Shown: positions 21,932-32,523 of the stretch, piece by piece
Layout of the letters: each line of letters begins with the position of its first letter
Numbering within the stretch: position 1 is the stretch's first letter
Assembly (NCBI GenBank): GCA_954871525.1
Contig: OX940867.1
Coordinates: 13,617,343 to 13,681,342, forward strand
Source of the DNA: Parietaria judaica
Taxonomy: Eukaryota > Streptophyta > Magnoliopsida > Rosales > Urticaceae
DNA: 64,000 nt
Direction: 5' to 3'
Notes under the pieces: generated by a model
Seen by the model: the letters and a program-made list of their open reading frames with translations, nothing else
Databases searched by the model: none
What the model was told of the DNA's origin: nothing
Made by a program: the position numbers and the translations under genes

Positions 21932-24304
21932 CGATGAAAGGAGAGGCCGGGGGAACATGACCCTCAACTCCACCGGCCACGCTTCCCACAGTACCAGCCT
22001 CCGGAGGATGAACGCCCGCCGAGAACGATATCCCGTTCACCAGGAGGTTCATAATCGGCCCTGGAGGAGGAACAAGGGCAATGAAAGGCTCCAGGGCAGC
22101 CAATACTTCTGGCGGAACCCGATGTTTTAGAAGAAATAAGGTGCAAAGGTACATGTGCGGGTTCGCCCGGAGCATATCCACCACACCATTCACAAAACCC
22201 TCTCACCTCGCAAAATCGAGCTCGATGGCATGCGCTCCTCGAAGATGCGCTATCTCCGCATCTCTCATCGCTAACTCCTCGTGGGCGGCCCCGAGCTGGG
22301 CGGAATAATGGGCAGCATCGGCCTGAGAACGAGAGGCCTCTCTAGAGGCAGCCAAATGCCCCTCATGAGCCTCCCGGATGAATTGCCAAGCTACGGCACT
22401 ATCGGACTGCGGGAAGTCGACCCGACGCCCGGCCTCCTGCGCCCCATCCCCGGTATATCCCGTCCGACCCACGGGAACGGTCTCCCCATGCGACCCGCCA
22501 GCGCGGCTGGACTCTCCGCGCGACGAATAGTTGTACGGCGGCATCACCTCCAACAAAGGAAAAAATCATAAGTATGCGCCCTCGTGAAAGTAAAAAAGAA
22601 AGAGCCGGCGGGACGATGAAGTGTACCGCCTGCATGGCCCCGCCCATGGGAGCATAGCCAGGGTACACCGGCTCAGGCGCCGGGGCCTGGCTATCGGACG
22701 TAGAGGGGTGATACCCCGTGAACGCTGGGCCAACCATCGGAGGCTGGCCATATGCCGAGTCATACGCCCAAAAAGGCGTGCCATAACCAGGAATCCCTCC
22801 CGGCAAAGGGGGCACACCAGACGGAGGGATGGGATCTGTCCTCCCATAGCCGGAGGCGGATACATTAGAAGGTCCCACGTCTGTGGGAAAAGGCGGAAGA
22901 CCCCACGGCCATTCGTCACTATGATCCATATCTGCAAAAAGAAAAAACAACCATGTCAAAGACGGAGTGCGATAAAGCAATCAGTACCAACAAAGAAGCA
23001 GAAAAAACTACGTATAACGATAGACCTCTCTTCAAGGCCCGACATTGAGTCACCCACGGCCCGGGGAGACATCCACCCTGACTAAATCCAAGCTTCTCTC
23101 GTTAAAAAAGAAGCGAAACGTCCGGGAATGGCGGACCCCGTCAAGAAAAAACTAACGAAGTCCCGATCCTCGACGCCGGTGCTCATGTTCAGCCGAGGGA
23201 TCCCGAATCCTCGGGGAACGGATCCCAGATAGACGCTTAGGACCCAAACCCACCGACTATGCCATCCCGGATCTAGGTCCGGACCCAGGTCTCTGACTCG
23301 AAAGCCCCAGACGGGTCGGGGAAAGACCCAATTGTTGACCCTTTGGTCATCCTGGGAAACGATGACGGGCAGGAGTATCCGGAGCTGGGTGGGAGTGACA
23401 TCTCGGCCTCGCCCTTCATGCCACATCAAGGAAATCCTGGCGGCAAACCACCAAGTATCCGGCGGACCTGAAGCGGATGCAAGTCCAGCGACACGAGAAG
23501 TCGCTCTAACAGAGAAGGGATCGGCAAGGAAAAACCTAGCCGAAGACTCTCTAAAGGGATCGCGACCATCCCGTCACGAGGATATCCGAGGAGTTCCCCC
23601 TCCGACGGGGCATATACCCCCAGCAAGACAAGACTTTCGGCCCTAAAAAAGGCTCCAAGCTCCGCCGAAGTAACAGAGCTCAGAATATTAACGTCGAGGA
23701 AAAGTACGGGAGAACGCAACCGGTAAAGGCCGCCCTCACCTGTGGAGGCCCCGATTCTCCTCCTAACTATCCTATCAAAATTTGGGCATGACCCGCCTGC
23801 TATACGGGCACCATAACGTGGTCCTACCACGCTATGGGCTCCGTAAGCAGTACCTGCGGCAACCCTAACACTATCTACATCTACGCCGGGGGATCTCAGA
23901 CCCGCTCCCAAAACAACAGAAAAATTATGTGCGGGACCCGTCATAGGATGACCCACCTCGGCCAACGAAGACCTCGACGACCCGAATACCGACCGGGGCA
24001 TCGCACGGAAAACCCGCTGAAACTCCGGAGTCCCCGGAAAATCAGCCGGATACCACCGGCCACCAGCATTGGCTGTTAAAGTCACCGATATGATCACCGG
24101 TCGACCCCGGCCACCACGGGCCCCACGGACCTCGGGATATTGACGATACCGGCCGGAACTACCCCCGCGGATTCGGAGCAAGGCCGGACTCGCCGGAGCC
24201 ACCCTCGCCGCCACGGGAACCCCGCCAATAAAACAGGACGGATTCCCGCCGGCCGAGAGACCCGTCGATTGCGGCGTTGGATCGGCCACATCCGGGGGAC
24301 CCAA
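21932..24304 (-). pseudogene. Antisense accessory gene (aORF), element 2, broken
   Basis: Antisense gene of the same class as in elements 1 and 4. The N-terminal part (23426-24304) contains DGMVAIPLESLRLGFSLPIP, the same kind of block seen in element 1. After a frame change it continues at 23082-23429. An acceptor TTTTTGCAG^ATATGG with donor GAGAG^GTCTATC outlines an intron at 22932-23025, though phases do not match in this copy. A second intron at 22548-22626 (79 bp, GCG^GTACAC to TTGGAG^GTGATG) joins in phase 0. Downstream, a helical segment (SREASRSQADAAHYSAQLGA) and an in-frame TGA at 22203 precede the break at 21932 made by element 3. No ATG is evident at the start. Function unknown. Confidence 0.65.
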
Positions 24305-24309
24305 AAAAA

Positions 24310-25050
24310 CATATCATATTACCCCGGGGGCTTCCCGGAGTAATATTTATTCACGTTTTAACCCCCGGACCCTCCTATAAATAGGAGCTCGGTTTTTACT
24401 TAACAGTAACTAGATTCTCACCCCGAGAACTCGCCTAAAACTCTCTCTGCTCCCTCTAAAACTTGCCTCCCCTCAAATATCACTCTAATGTTGAGCGTCG
24501 GAGGTGAATCAGGGGGTACCCCCCCGGTTCTCCCTGATCTAGGGTGTTGTTTTGTCTAGGTTCTGAGAGCGAGAAAACACATAAGAGCGGAAGCCCTGGA
24601 GAAAATTATGGCACGATCTAAGACCCTCCTTGCCAAGGTTCTAGATCCATGAGGTGCTCATTCTATTCACTAGTCTTGTATCTCCGGCAGATATACTGAC
24701 TACGCGGATAGGCCGAGGACCCGGATCTGTCCCCGTGACGCCGGTTGAAGGCCTGGTCCACCAGGGTTTACTAGATAGTCGATACTGTGATCCCCTCTAC
24801 ACGGTGGTCAGGAATCCGTTTTTGGTGTCCCGAACCTGTAATCCGGGCCAGGCCAAGTCCTGGCCCTATTAGCGACAGGTAGTAGAGTTTACTGCGGATT
24901 TCTGGTCATTGAGTCAGAGGAGGGTCCGTTCGACTCGAAAGTCCAGGAGCCCAAGCCCGAAATTCATAAAAGTCAACAAGACGACATTGGGCCCAGCCCA
25001 ACACGAGCAATTGGGCCGCTGAATGTTTGAGGCATTTTTCTGCATCAACA
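24310..25050 (+). repeat. 3' LTR of element 2, left edge unresolved
   Basis: Promoter-like TATA (CCTATAAATAGG, near 24375), a transcribed-leader-like pyrimidine-rich stretch, the block TTGAGCGTCGGAGGTG (24489) and an end CATCAACA at 25050 make this a + strand LTR. No TG start is found between the antisense gene and the TATA box, so the U3 part seems shortened or overlaps that gene. The flanking pentamer GTAAC at 25051 is a candidate target duplication whose partner is outside the window. Confidence 0.6.
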
Positions 25051-27191
25051 GTAACTATATTTACGATTTAGTAATTTTATTTACAGCTTCGTTGTTATAG
25101 GTTTCTCATCAATTTAGCTTCGTAGTTATAGGTTTCTCATCTATTATATTTTCAATAATTTTATTTACAATTTACAAATTTGTAACTATATTTACGATTT
25201 AGTAATTTTATTTACAGCTTTGTAGTTACAGGTTTTTACAGTAGAGGCAACGTGACGGAGTCTCGCGTTGGTTAAAATCTAAGAATTGACCAAAATGACC
25301 ATTCTTGAAACCCTCCATATATTTTGGACTACTCGAACTCGATTTCTTGATTGTCTCAATCATCGAAAATCTCTCGCAAGCATTTAGCCTCATACCGGTG
25401 TGTCTAAGTTCGTGAGGAACAAAATTTATTTTCAATAAAATACGATATGTGAATGTAATTTAAAAATACCAAATTGTAAGTAAAATAAACACAATTTGAA
25501 ATTATAAATGAAAAAAATCACAAAGTGTAAGTATAATTACAAAAAATTACGTAATTATAATTAAAAATATAATTGTAGATACAAGGTATAACATAATCCT
25601 AAAACCCTATACTTGTAACTATAATTACATAATTTATTTTAACAACAAATAGAAATTCATAAGTGTAAAGAGCAACATATCCATCATCGTAGACTCCACG
25701 GGTAGCATCCTCTACAAGAATTTATAGTCAAGAACACATATTTCTATTGTTACGCTGTCAATTTAATTACCAAAAAATCTGTAAGTTAAATTACGGATAA
25801 TGAAGACTGATTTTGTAATTCAATTTACGTATTCAAAGCGTAACCCAAACGAAATTCAAATTTCTTAATAAAAAACCAAGAACAAGAAATAATTTGAAAT
25901 TTCTACTAATTAAAATCTGATATAATCCGATATAGCAAAAACAACCAATCAAGACAACAATTTTCTACTAATTAAAATCCGATATAATTTGAAATTTCTT
26001 TCAACACAACAAATCACAAATGAAATACGTGATATAACATACTCAATACCTTTCAAATGTGACAATTTTGAGCTAGAACTTGTTGACGCCTTCGAAGGAT
26101 TAGTTGATTTCATTACCTAAAATCGTAGGAAATAATGATTACGAATTAACATTGAATATTAAAACTTGGAAATGTATTTAAATATACCCAATCCAAACGG
26201 TAAATTACATTAGTAAAAATATATATGTATATACCAATTTAAAATACGGGAACTGTTGTGCAAGTCTTAATATCAACCATATAATTGTATATGTACATAC
26301 CAATCTTAAACTGTAAATTTAATTACTAAAAATTCGGTAATTTTAATTACGGATAATCACAAACCATGATCTCCATTAACGAAATCCTAAATAGTGTAAG
26401 CACAACTACAAAACACTACATCAAAATCAATTTCAATCTTCTAATGTATATACCATATATAAACTGTAAAATTATTTACCAAAAATTCCGTAATTTAAAT
26501 TACTTAACACAAAACCAAGATTCACAAAAGCCATGATCTCCATTAAACGAAAACCCTAAATCGTGTAAGCACAATTACAAAACACTAATTCGAATTCAAA
26601 TTCAAATTCAATCTTCTAATCATAACCCTAACAAAAATTTGACGGGTTTAATCTACATGCATAGAAATTAAACGAGAAACATATTTTGGACTCAATCCAT
26701 TCAAAACATCGTGTAAGCACAATTACAAAACACTAATTCGAATTCAAATTCAATCTTCTAAACATAACCCTAACAAAAATTTGATGGGTTTAATCCATAT
26801 GCATAGAATTTAAACGAGAAACATATTTCGGACTTAATCCATTCAAAACAACAAAGGATTTCGGACTTACCGGATTTCGTGAACAATAGACGGCGAACGA
26901 GCTATTGGGTGAACGGTATTCTGATCGAACGACCTTCGCGATAGAGAATGTGACGAAGAGGCGACGGGAAGCTACGGGACGGCGCGAGGCGACTAGACTT
27001 GACGACGGGAGGCGACGGAACTTGGCGAACAATCGGGGAGAGAAGAGAGAGGTTGTCGACCAATTTTGGAGAGAAAGAGAGATAATGAAAAGTTAAAATA
27101 AAAAGGAGTTTCGACCAATTAATGATGCAATTGTTTTAAATTATTTTTTTTTCCAAAAAATAACATAATATTCTAATTAAGAGGTGAAAGT
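25051..27191. other. AT-rich intergenic DNA with local duplications
   Basis: No convincing gene. A segment starting GTAACTATATTTACGATTTA occurs at 25051 and again at 25181. A block of about 145 bp (GTGTAAGCACAATTACAAAA) is repeated at about 26557-26707 and 26709-26849, with a diverged third partial copy near 26384. TAATTAC motifs are frequent. A short - strand frame at 25226-25435 and a GC-richer stretch at 26850-27090 have no recognisable product. The pattern suggests an old transposon relic. Confidence 0.5.
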
Positions 27192-28563
27192 TGTTGATCA
27201 CGCTCAAAAAGTGCTCTCGCTAAGCGATCGTTGTGTAGCACAAGGAAAGCGGAGTCATATCCACGAGGAAGCAAATTAATAGAATCTAATAACTAACGGT
27301 AACGTCAAAGATAATAAAACTAATATTTTTAGATGAATAGAAAATACTAAAAATGAAATTGAGAATTAAGCTATAGAGAAACGACAAGGTTTCGGGAATT
27401 CTTTTATTATCTCGTTAAAAAGTTACTAATAATAATGCTAATTAAATCTCTAATATTGTGTTGATATGAAAAAGTGTGAAACGATTAGTGGAAAGATGCA
27501 TTATAAAAATCACATAAAAGAAGCATGACTGAATCTATATGAATGAAGAATGATAACACATAAACCGATAAACTAACACAGCTTGAACATATCAAAACTA
27601 GAAGAATAATTGCATTAAAACTTAATAACGAAAAACTTGACAATAAAATTCATCTTTAGCCGTGTCTGAGGGCCTAGCCGGAGTTTGACATCATAACTCC
27701 AAGCTAGAAGAAGAAGGAACTTAAAACCCTAAACTATTCTCTCTGCGCGTCGAATCTCTTTTCGAATGAATTAATTCATCGCTCTCCTAATGAGGCATAT
27801 TTATACACTGTGAGAAAATAAGATTGTTGCACATTTGATGGGATTATTTGGCGCAAGATTTGGTTGAATGGGTTGCTGATTTCTCTATGCAAAACAGTGT
27901 GGATTTGCTTGATATTGGTTGCTATATTTGTGCTTTCCACTCGATGATGTGATCGAAATAGAGGTGAAACTCGCGTCTTCGCGCTTCGTCACGACCTAAT
28001 CGCCAGAAGTTGCCGGTCCAGCCGTCGCGATGGTTCGCGATGGCTGAGAGAGAGAGAGAGAGTACGTGAGACAGAGAGAGAGAGAGAGAGTACGTGAGAC
28101 AGAGAGACAGAGAGAGAGAGAAAGAGTACGTGAGACAGAGAGAGAGAGAGGGAGAGAGAGAGAGTCGCGATTGGTTGCGATTTTCGACGCCGAATCGCGA
28201 GACGTCGCGAAGCCCCGGTGGACGTCGCTAGACGTCGCGAATGGCAGAAGCTCGTCGTGAGTTTCACCTCTAGATCGAAGTCACCTTGTCATCTATTTCC
28301 TCATATTTGCTCCATACTCCTTGAATTTCTCTTTGTCTTATTTTCTTTAAGGTCCTCCTTGATTAATTTGTTTCCAGAAAAGTATCACAATAAAATCCAT
28401 TCAAATAAAAGCAAGTTAACTCTAGACTAAATAGGTAAACTCCCAAAGATTAATTTCAAACATGGTTCGTGGCGTAATTAGTATAATTGCCATAGCTTCA
28501 TCTAATAATTTAACAATTATTGGCAATTAAACTATAAAATATAGCTCTTTTCGGTACTTATCA
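27192..28563. repeat. Possible solo LTR (orientation unresolved)
   Basis: Bounded by TGTTGATCACGCTC and GGTACTTATCA, so it has TG...CA termini on either strand. It contains no coding sequence and has the AT-rich, gene-free look of an LTR. I found no matching 5-bp duplication (AAAGT against GTTGT), so the call is tentative. A hAT-type MITE is nested at 27959-28272. Confidence 0.35.
27959..28272. mobile_element. hAT-type MITE, 314 bp
   Basis: Perfect 14-bp terminal inverted repeats TAGAGGTGAAACTC...GAGTTTCACCTCTA, flanked by the 8-bp near-duplication GATCGAAA (27951-27958) and GATCGAAG (28273-28280). An 8-bp duplication and TAG ends are hAT hallmarks. Several GTCGCGA motifs lie near both ends, as in the larger hAT at 56092-60517. 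The centre is a GA microsatellite (28041-28166) interrupted by GTACGTGAGAC. It encodes nothing. Confidence 0.85.
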
Positions 28564-28680
28564 GTTGTCAACCACAATTATAGGAAAAATAATTTCAAAA
28601 TTAAAATATATAATTAATAATAATTTAAACGGAAATTAATATTAATAACTAAGGGTAATACGGTCCAAACAAAATTATTA

Positions 28681-29908
28681 AGGGTTAATTGCGGCGAAAA
28701 GACCCAACCTTTGGTCAAATGCTCTGCAGTGTATACAACCTCCGTATATGGCGGCAAAAGTACCCAAACTCGTCATTTGGGAGTTGACCGAGAAAATCTA
28801 TCTACGTGGCAATCAGCCTTTGCCATGTGGCATGCCACGTGGCACTTGGCTGCCACGTAGTTTTTACTTTTTAAATAATTTTTTTTTGTAAAAAAATATA
28901 TTTTTTAAATTATTTTTATTTTTTAAACAAGTTTTTTTTATTTTTAATAAAAAATTAATTTTTTCCAATAATAACAAATAATGAATATTTAAATTTAAAT
29001 ATTCATTATTGATTATAATTATTTATTTTTAAAAAAGTGGGTAGAACGAAATAAAAATCACGGTTCACGGTTCACTTGAACTCCGTTTCCGATCTCGTTC
29101 ACGCGACGAATAAAATTGTTTAATATGTTTAATAATAATAACCAATAAACACATACATATTGTTTACAAAGTCAAGACATAATTAAATACACACCACTTA
29201 TTAAAAAAAAAATAGTAGTCATATTTATATTTAACGAAAAATTATTTTTATTTGTTTGCATGGTATTTTTTTTGTTTTTGCATTTTATAATAATAATTAT
29301 TATTTAATATGTTTTTTATTTATATATTATTCTTTTTTTTAATTGTCGTTTAATAATCATATGATTATTATTGGTTATTATTATCAAACATTAAGCGATT
29401 TCGTTCCACGCGTGAACCGGATCGGAGGTAGAGCTTGAGTGAACCGTGAACGGGTATTTTTTTTATTTATTTATTTGGTTTGACCCATTTTTCTAAAATG
29501 AATAGTTTTATTTAATAATAAAAACCAATAATGCATATTTAAATTTAAATATTCATTATTGGTTATTATTGAAAAATAATATAATTTTTTTTAAAATTAT
29601 TATTTTTTAAATAATATTTTTAAATTATTTAATAAAATAATAATTACGTGGCATGCCACGTGGCGGCCAAGTGCCACGTGGCAATGGCTAATAGCCACAT
29701 GGACAAATATTTGCTAGGATAGCCTAGTGGTAATTCCACACCACCTCCAAAGTGGAGGTTGTGGGTTCGATCCCCATTGCAGCAAAGCTGCCTTCAAAAA
29801 AAAAAACTCCCAAATGTCGAGTTTGGGTACTTTTGGCGCAATTTACGGAGGTTGTATACACAACAGAGCATTTGACCAAAGGTTGGGTCTTTTTGCCGTA
29901 ATTAACCC
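28681..29908. mobile_element. Foldback/MULE-like element with long terminal inverted repeats
   Basis: The ends GGGTTAATTGCGGCGAAAAG and, reversed, GGGTTAATTACGGCAAAAAG match over about 105 bp, and imperfect pairing continues inward through a GTGGCATGCCACGTGGC block and a segment around ACGGTTCACTTGAAC (29066) and its complement (29433). The whole element is thus a near hairpin of about 600-bp arms. It is flanked by AATTATTA at 28673-28680 and 29909-29916. No coding capacity. An 8-bp duplication with long inverted repeats suits a non-autonomous Mutator-like or foldback element. Confidence 0.8.
29711..29806 (+). mobile_element. tRNA-derived SINE in the right foldback arm
   Basis: A segment absent from the matching left arm. 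It has an A-box-like TAGCCTAGTGG, a B-box-like GGTTCGATCCC about 40 bp later and a terminal A-run, the layout of a plant SINE transcribed by RNA polymerase III. About 95 bp long. Clean target duplications were not found. Confidence 0.7.
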
Positions 29909-29916
29909 AATTATTA

Positions 29917-30669
29917 ATGAGTAGAAATTAGTTTTATGAAACTATGGACATGTCTTTTAAACTGTAAGTGTTTTTTAGGCATTTTGTGGGTTTTTCTTTA
30001 CACATATAAATATCTTATACATTTGTATTAAAATTTAATTTTTACAATTTTGATAGAAACTCTAAAATTCCTCTTGCTTTGAGTCCCAAAAAATATGAGG
30101 CACGACCCTGGTTATTGCAGCTAATAGATAGTAGATATATTTTTCTAGCACAAAAGTGACTAATTATGTGTCATCTACGTTATTAAATCATAACAATTTT
30201 TTTTTTTTTTTCTTTTTCCAGAAAAATTATTTGCATCGTCATCTCTTTAAAGAAGAGTTATTTATTGAGCAATTAACGTTATAAAAAAATGACGTGGAAA
30301 CTTTTCATGACTGGACTTTGCACCACCATATTAAATAATCAAATAAACTTAGCTCTACTAATCTATATATATATATATATATAATGAGAGTTTCACTAAG
30401 ATGACATGGCAACATACAAGTACAAGAATTTGAGAATCCTCAAATCTCACCAAAATGAAAATTTCACCAAAAAAACTTCCTCTTGCCATTAATTAATATC
30501 ACTACATTAAGTCATTAAATTTTTATTAAATAAAAAAACCACCACATATAAATACACGGTAAGCTACAATGCTTATAATCTCAGAGGACACAACAAAAGT
30601 GATAGCATATATTAATTTCTGCATAATAACTTACAAACGTACATTAATTAAGATGACTTTTTAGTGCCA
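29917..30669. other. AT-rich spacer, no gene seen
   Basis: Contains a TA microsatellite at 30364-30382 and a stretch at 30486-30525 (ATATCACTACATTAAGTCAT) that recurs in the palindrome centre at about 44354-44393. Otherwise nothing recognisable. Confidence 0.5.
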
Positions 30670-31465
30670 CAATGTCATGTGTTATTATTTAATTTAAGTG
30701 TCATCATGAACTCCTTCTTCTCCCTCTCTCTTCGCGAGTTTCTCCGGCCATGCTTTTGCTGATTCTATCCCATATTTTTGGTTTCTTATTTTTTGAATTT
30801 GGGTTTAGATTTGCAGTGGAAATTGAAGTGGAATAATATTATTCTTCTATAAAGATAAAAACTTCTACATGAATTTGTTGTGGAATAATGTTATTCTTCT
30901 ATAAAGATAAAAACTTCTACATGAATTTGTTATCTTAAATGTTAATCTACAAATTCTCATGCACGTATTTCGAATGGAGTTATTGGAGAATAATTATGGT
31001 TCTTATAGTTTGATTTTTATGTTATTGGCTAATGAAGAAAGTTATAGAACTACATATTTTTATTTTTATTTTCTTAAGATTGTGAACCGAGTACATTGTT
31101 TCTAACATGTTCTTGATCATGTTTTTTTCTTTCTTCTAGAATATCACAAATATTTTGTTTTTTGTTCCAGAAAATTTTGTTTGGTCTCAAAAGTATTTGT
31201 TCACTTATTTCTTTAATATCATTTGCATAATACGATATATCTTTGCTCTTTTATTATTGTTCTAAATTTGAAAAAAAATGTATTTCATTATTATTGTTTA
31301 GCTACAATAATAATTAAGAGAACAAATATAATTACCCATTTACTTTAAACTTTCTTAAATATATATCTCCTCAGGAGGATTAATAAAGGTTTTTCAAATA
31401 GGTATGGACGAATATATTCTCAATTTTTAATTCTATTGTAACCAATAATTATGGAGGAATATAAT
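30670..31465 (+). repeat. Left arm of a large palindrome
   Basis: Starts CAATGTCATGTG and is the near-perfect reverse complement of 44460-45255. It contains an internal direct duplication of about 53 bp (TTCTTCTATAAAGATAAAAA, at about 30842 and 30895), present in both arms. It ends at the ATAAT duplicated by element 4. Not coding. Confidence 0.9.
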
Positions 31466-32462
31466 TGTTGATGTGCAAATTCGTTCCTTAAATAGGAGTT
31501 ATGAGATCATTAATTAAATTAATGGTTCAAATTAATTAAAAGCATAAGTCATAAATATAATTGAATATTTATGCAAAACGGGCTTATAAACCACAAAGCC
31601 CAGAAGCCCAACGAACATTCGACCATGTTCGGGCCCGAACAGAACCAAAGGCCCACAAGGCAAGAAGTTCACCACGAGCAGAAAATGCCTAAAAGGAATC
31701 CGAGCAGAGCCTTTCAAGGAAAGAAACCCCGAGCTGAGCTCGAAGATCCTACTTAAAGACAAAAAACCAACACTTGGTCAAAATCCAAACATCAAACAAA
31801 TTAACCGACCTGAAGAACCCAAAAGCTCGCCCCGGGCAGAGATTGTCAACAAAAGGGATCCGAGCAGAAGCATGCGAAACATCCGAACACGAGCAGACCA
31901 AGTCAACCACTTCAATTCAAACCCTCAAGGCCCGACCAGGAAAATCGCCACGATTTAAATTCAAAACCCACGACGACAAGTCAAAGTCCACCATCTCGCA
32001 AATCTCTCAGAACGTGGTCTACGTGTCAGTTCGACAGCAAACCAAACTCCGAACTCGAAGCCATCACCAACGTACACTCCCAACAGGCAGAAACCAGGAG
32101 CCTATAAAAGAAAGAAGACGACCCCATCATACACACGCAAGCATTGATTCTGAGAGAATAGAGAGATTTGTATTTTCCAGAGCTTTTTATCTTTTACTTT
32201 AGATCTACCAGAAATTGGCTTGTGGTTTTGGTTGATCACCTTTCTCAAAGAAATAAACGTACAGAGGACGTAGTCAACTACCGCATTGGGACGAACCTCT
32301 CTAAAAAACCTCGGCGTTCTAATCTTTTTCTTTTCATATTTATTTTTGTCACCGTCTAAAGTATTGACGACGCGGAGGTCAGAATCCACAAAATTCAGCA
32401 ATATCAAATCGAAATCTCATTCACAATTCACGTGACTGTTGGTGTGTGAAAACACGTCATCA
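31466..32462 (+). repeat. 5' LTR of element 4
   Basis: 997 bp, TGTTGATGTG to CGTCATCA. TATA-like CCTATAAAAG at 32101-32110 marks the promoter; the pyrimidine-rich stretch after 32200 is probably transcribed leader. Short ORFs here are also in the 3' LTR and are not genes. Confidence 0.96.
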
Positions 32463-32465
32463 GTT

Positions 32466-32482
32466 TGGCGCCGTCTGTGGGA
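32466..32482 (+). promoter_or_regulatory. tRNA primer binding site, element 4
   Basis: TGGCGCCGTCTGTGGGA starts three bases after the 5' LTR. The first nine bases would pair with a tRNA ending ACGGCGCCA, such as tRNA-Asp, but the rest does not fit that tRNA well, so the primer is uncertain. Confidence 0.75.
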
Positions 32483-32523
32483 AACTTTGATCTCGCTAAC
32501 TCTGTCATACTTCGACACGACTA

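Larger units (their letters stand above)
6781..25050 (+). mobile_element. LTR retrotransposon 2 (Ty3/gypsy, Tat lineage), nested host
   Basis: The outer element of the nest. It runs gag, protease, reverse transcriptase, RNase H, integrase (6782-11664), tandem repeats (12044-13424), an antisense gene on - (24304 down to 13786) and a 3' LTR ending at 25050. Element 3 interrupts it at 13885-21931 with duplication CGATG. Its gag N-terminus and 5' LTR are missing here; the best explanation is insertion of element 1, which pushes them left of the window. All coding parts are broken by stops and frameshifts, so this is an old copy. Confidence 0.8.

Noticed and set aside
23834..24079. + strand ORFs over the element 2 antisense gene
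   Set aside because: They overlap the longer - strand frame that carries the recognised N-terminal block.
28066..28260. Arg/Glu-rich ORF
   Set aside because: Translation of a GA microsatellite in the middle of a MITE.
27187..28568. Calling 27192-28563 a certain solo LTR
   Set aside because: Flanking pentamers differ (AAAGT and GTTGT), and no second copy is in the window; kept only as a possibility.
29713..29790. Possible tRNA gene (A and B box)
   Set aside because: It lacks a cloverleaf with an acceptor stem and ends in an A tail, so a SINE is the better reading.
31571..32202. ORFs in the 5' LTR, repeated at 43352-44016
   Set aside because: Both LTRs carry them because they are copies; they cover the TATA box and leader and show no known domain.
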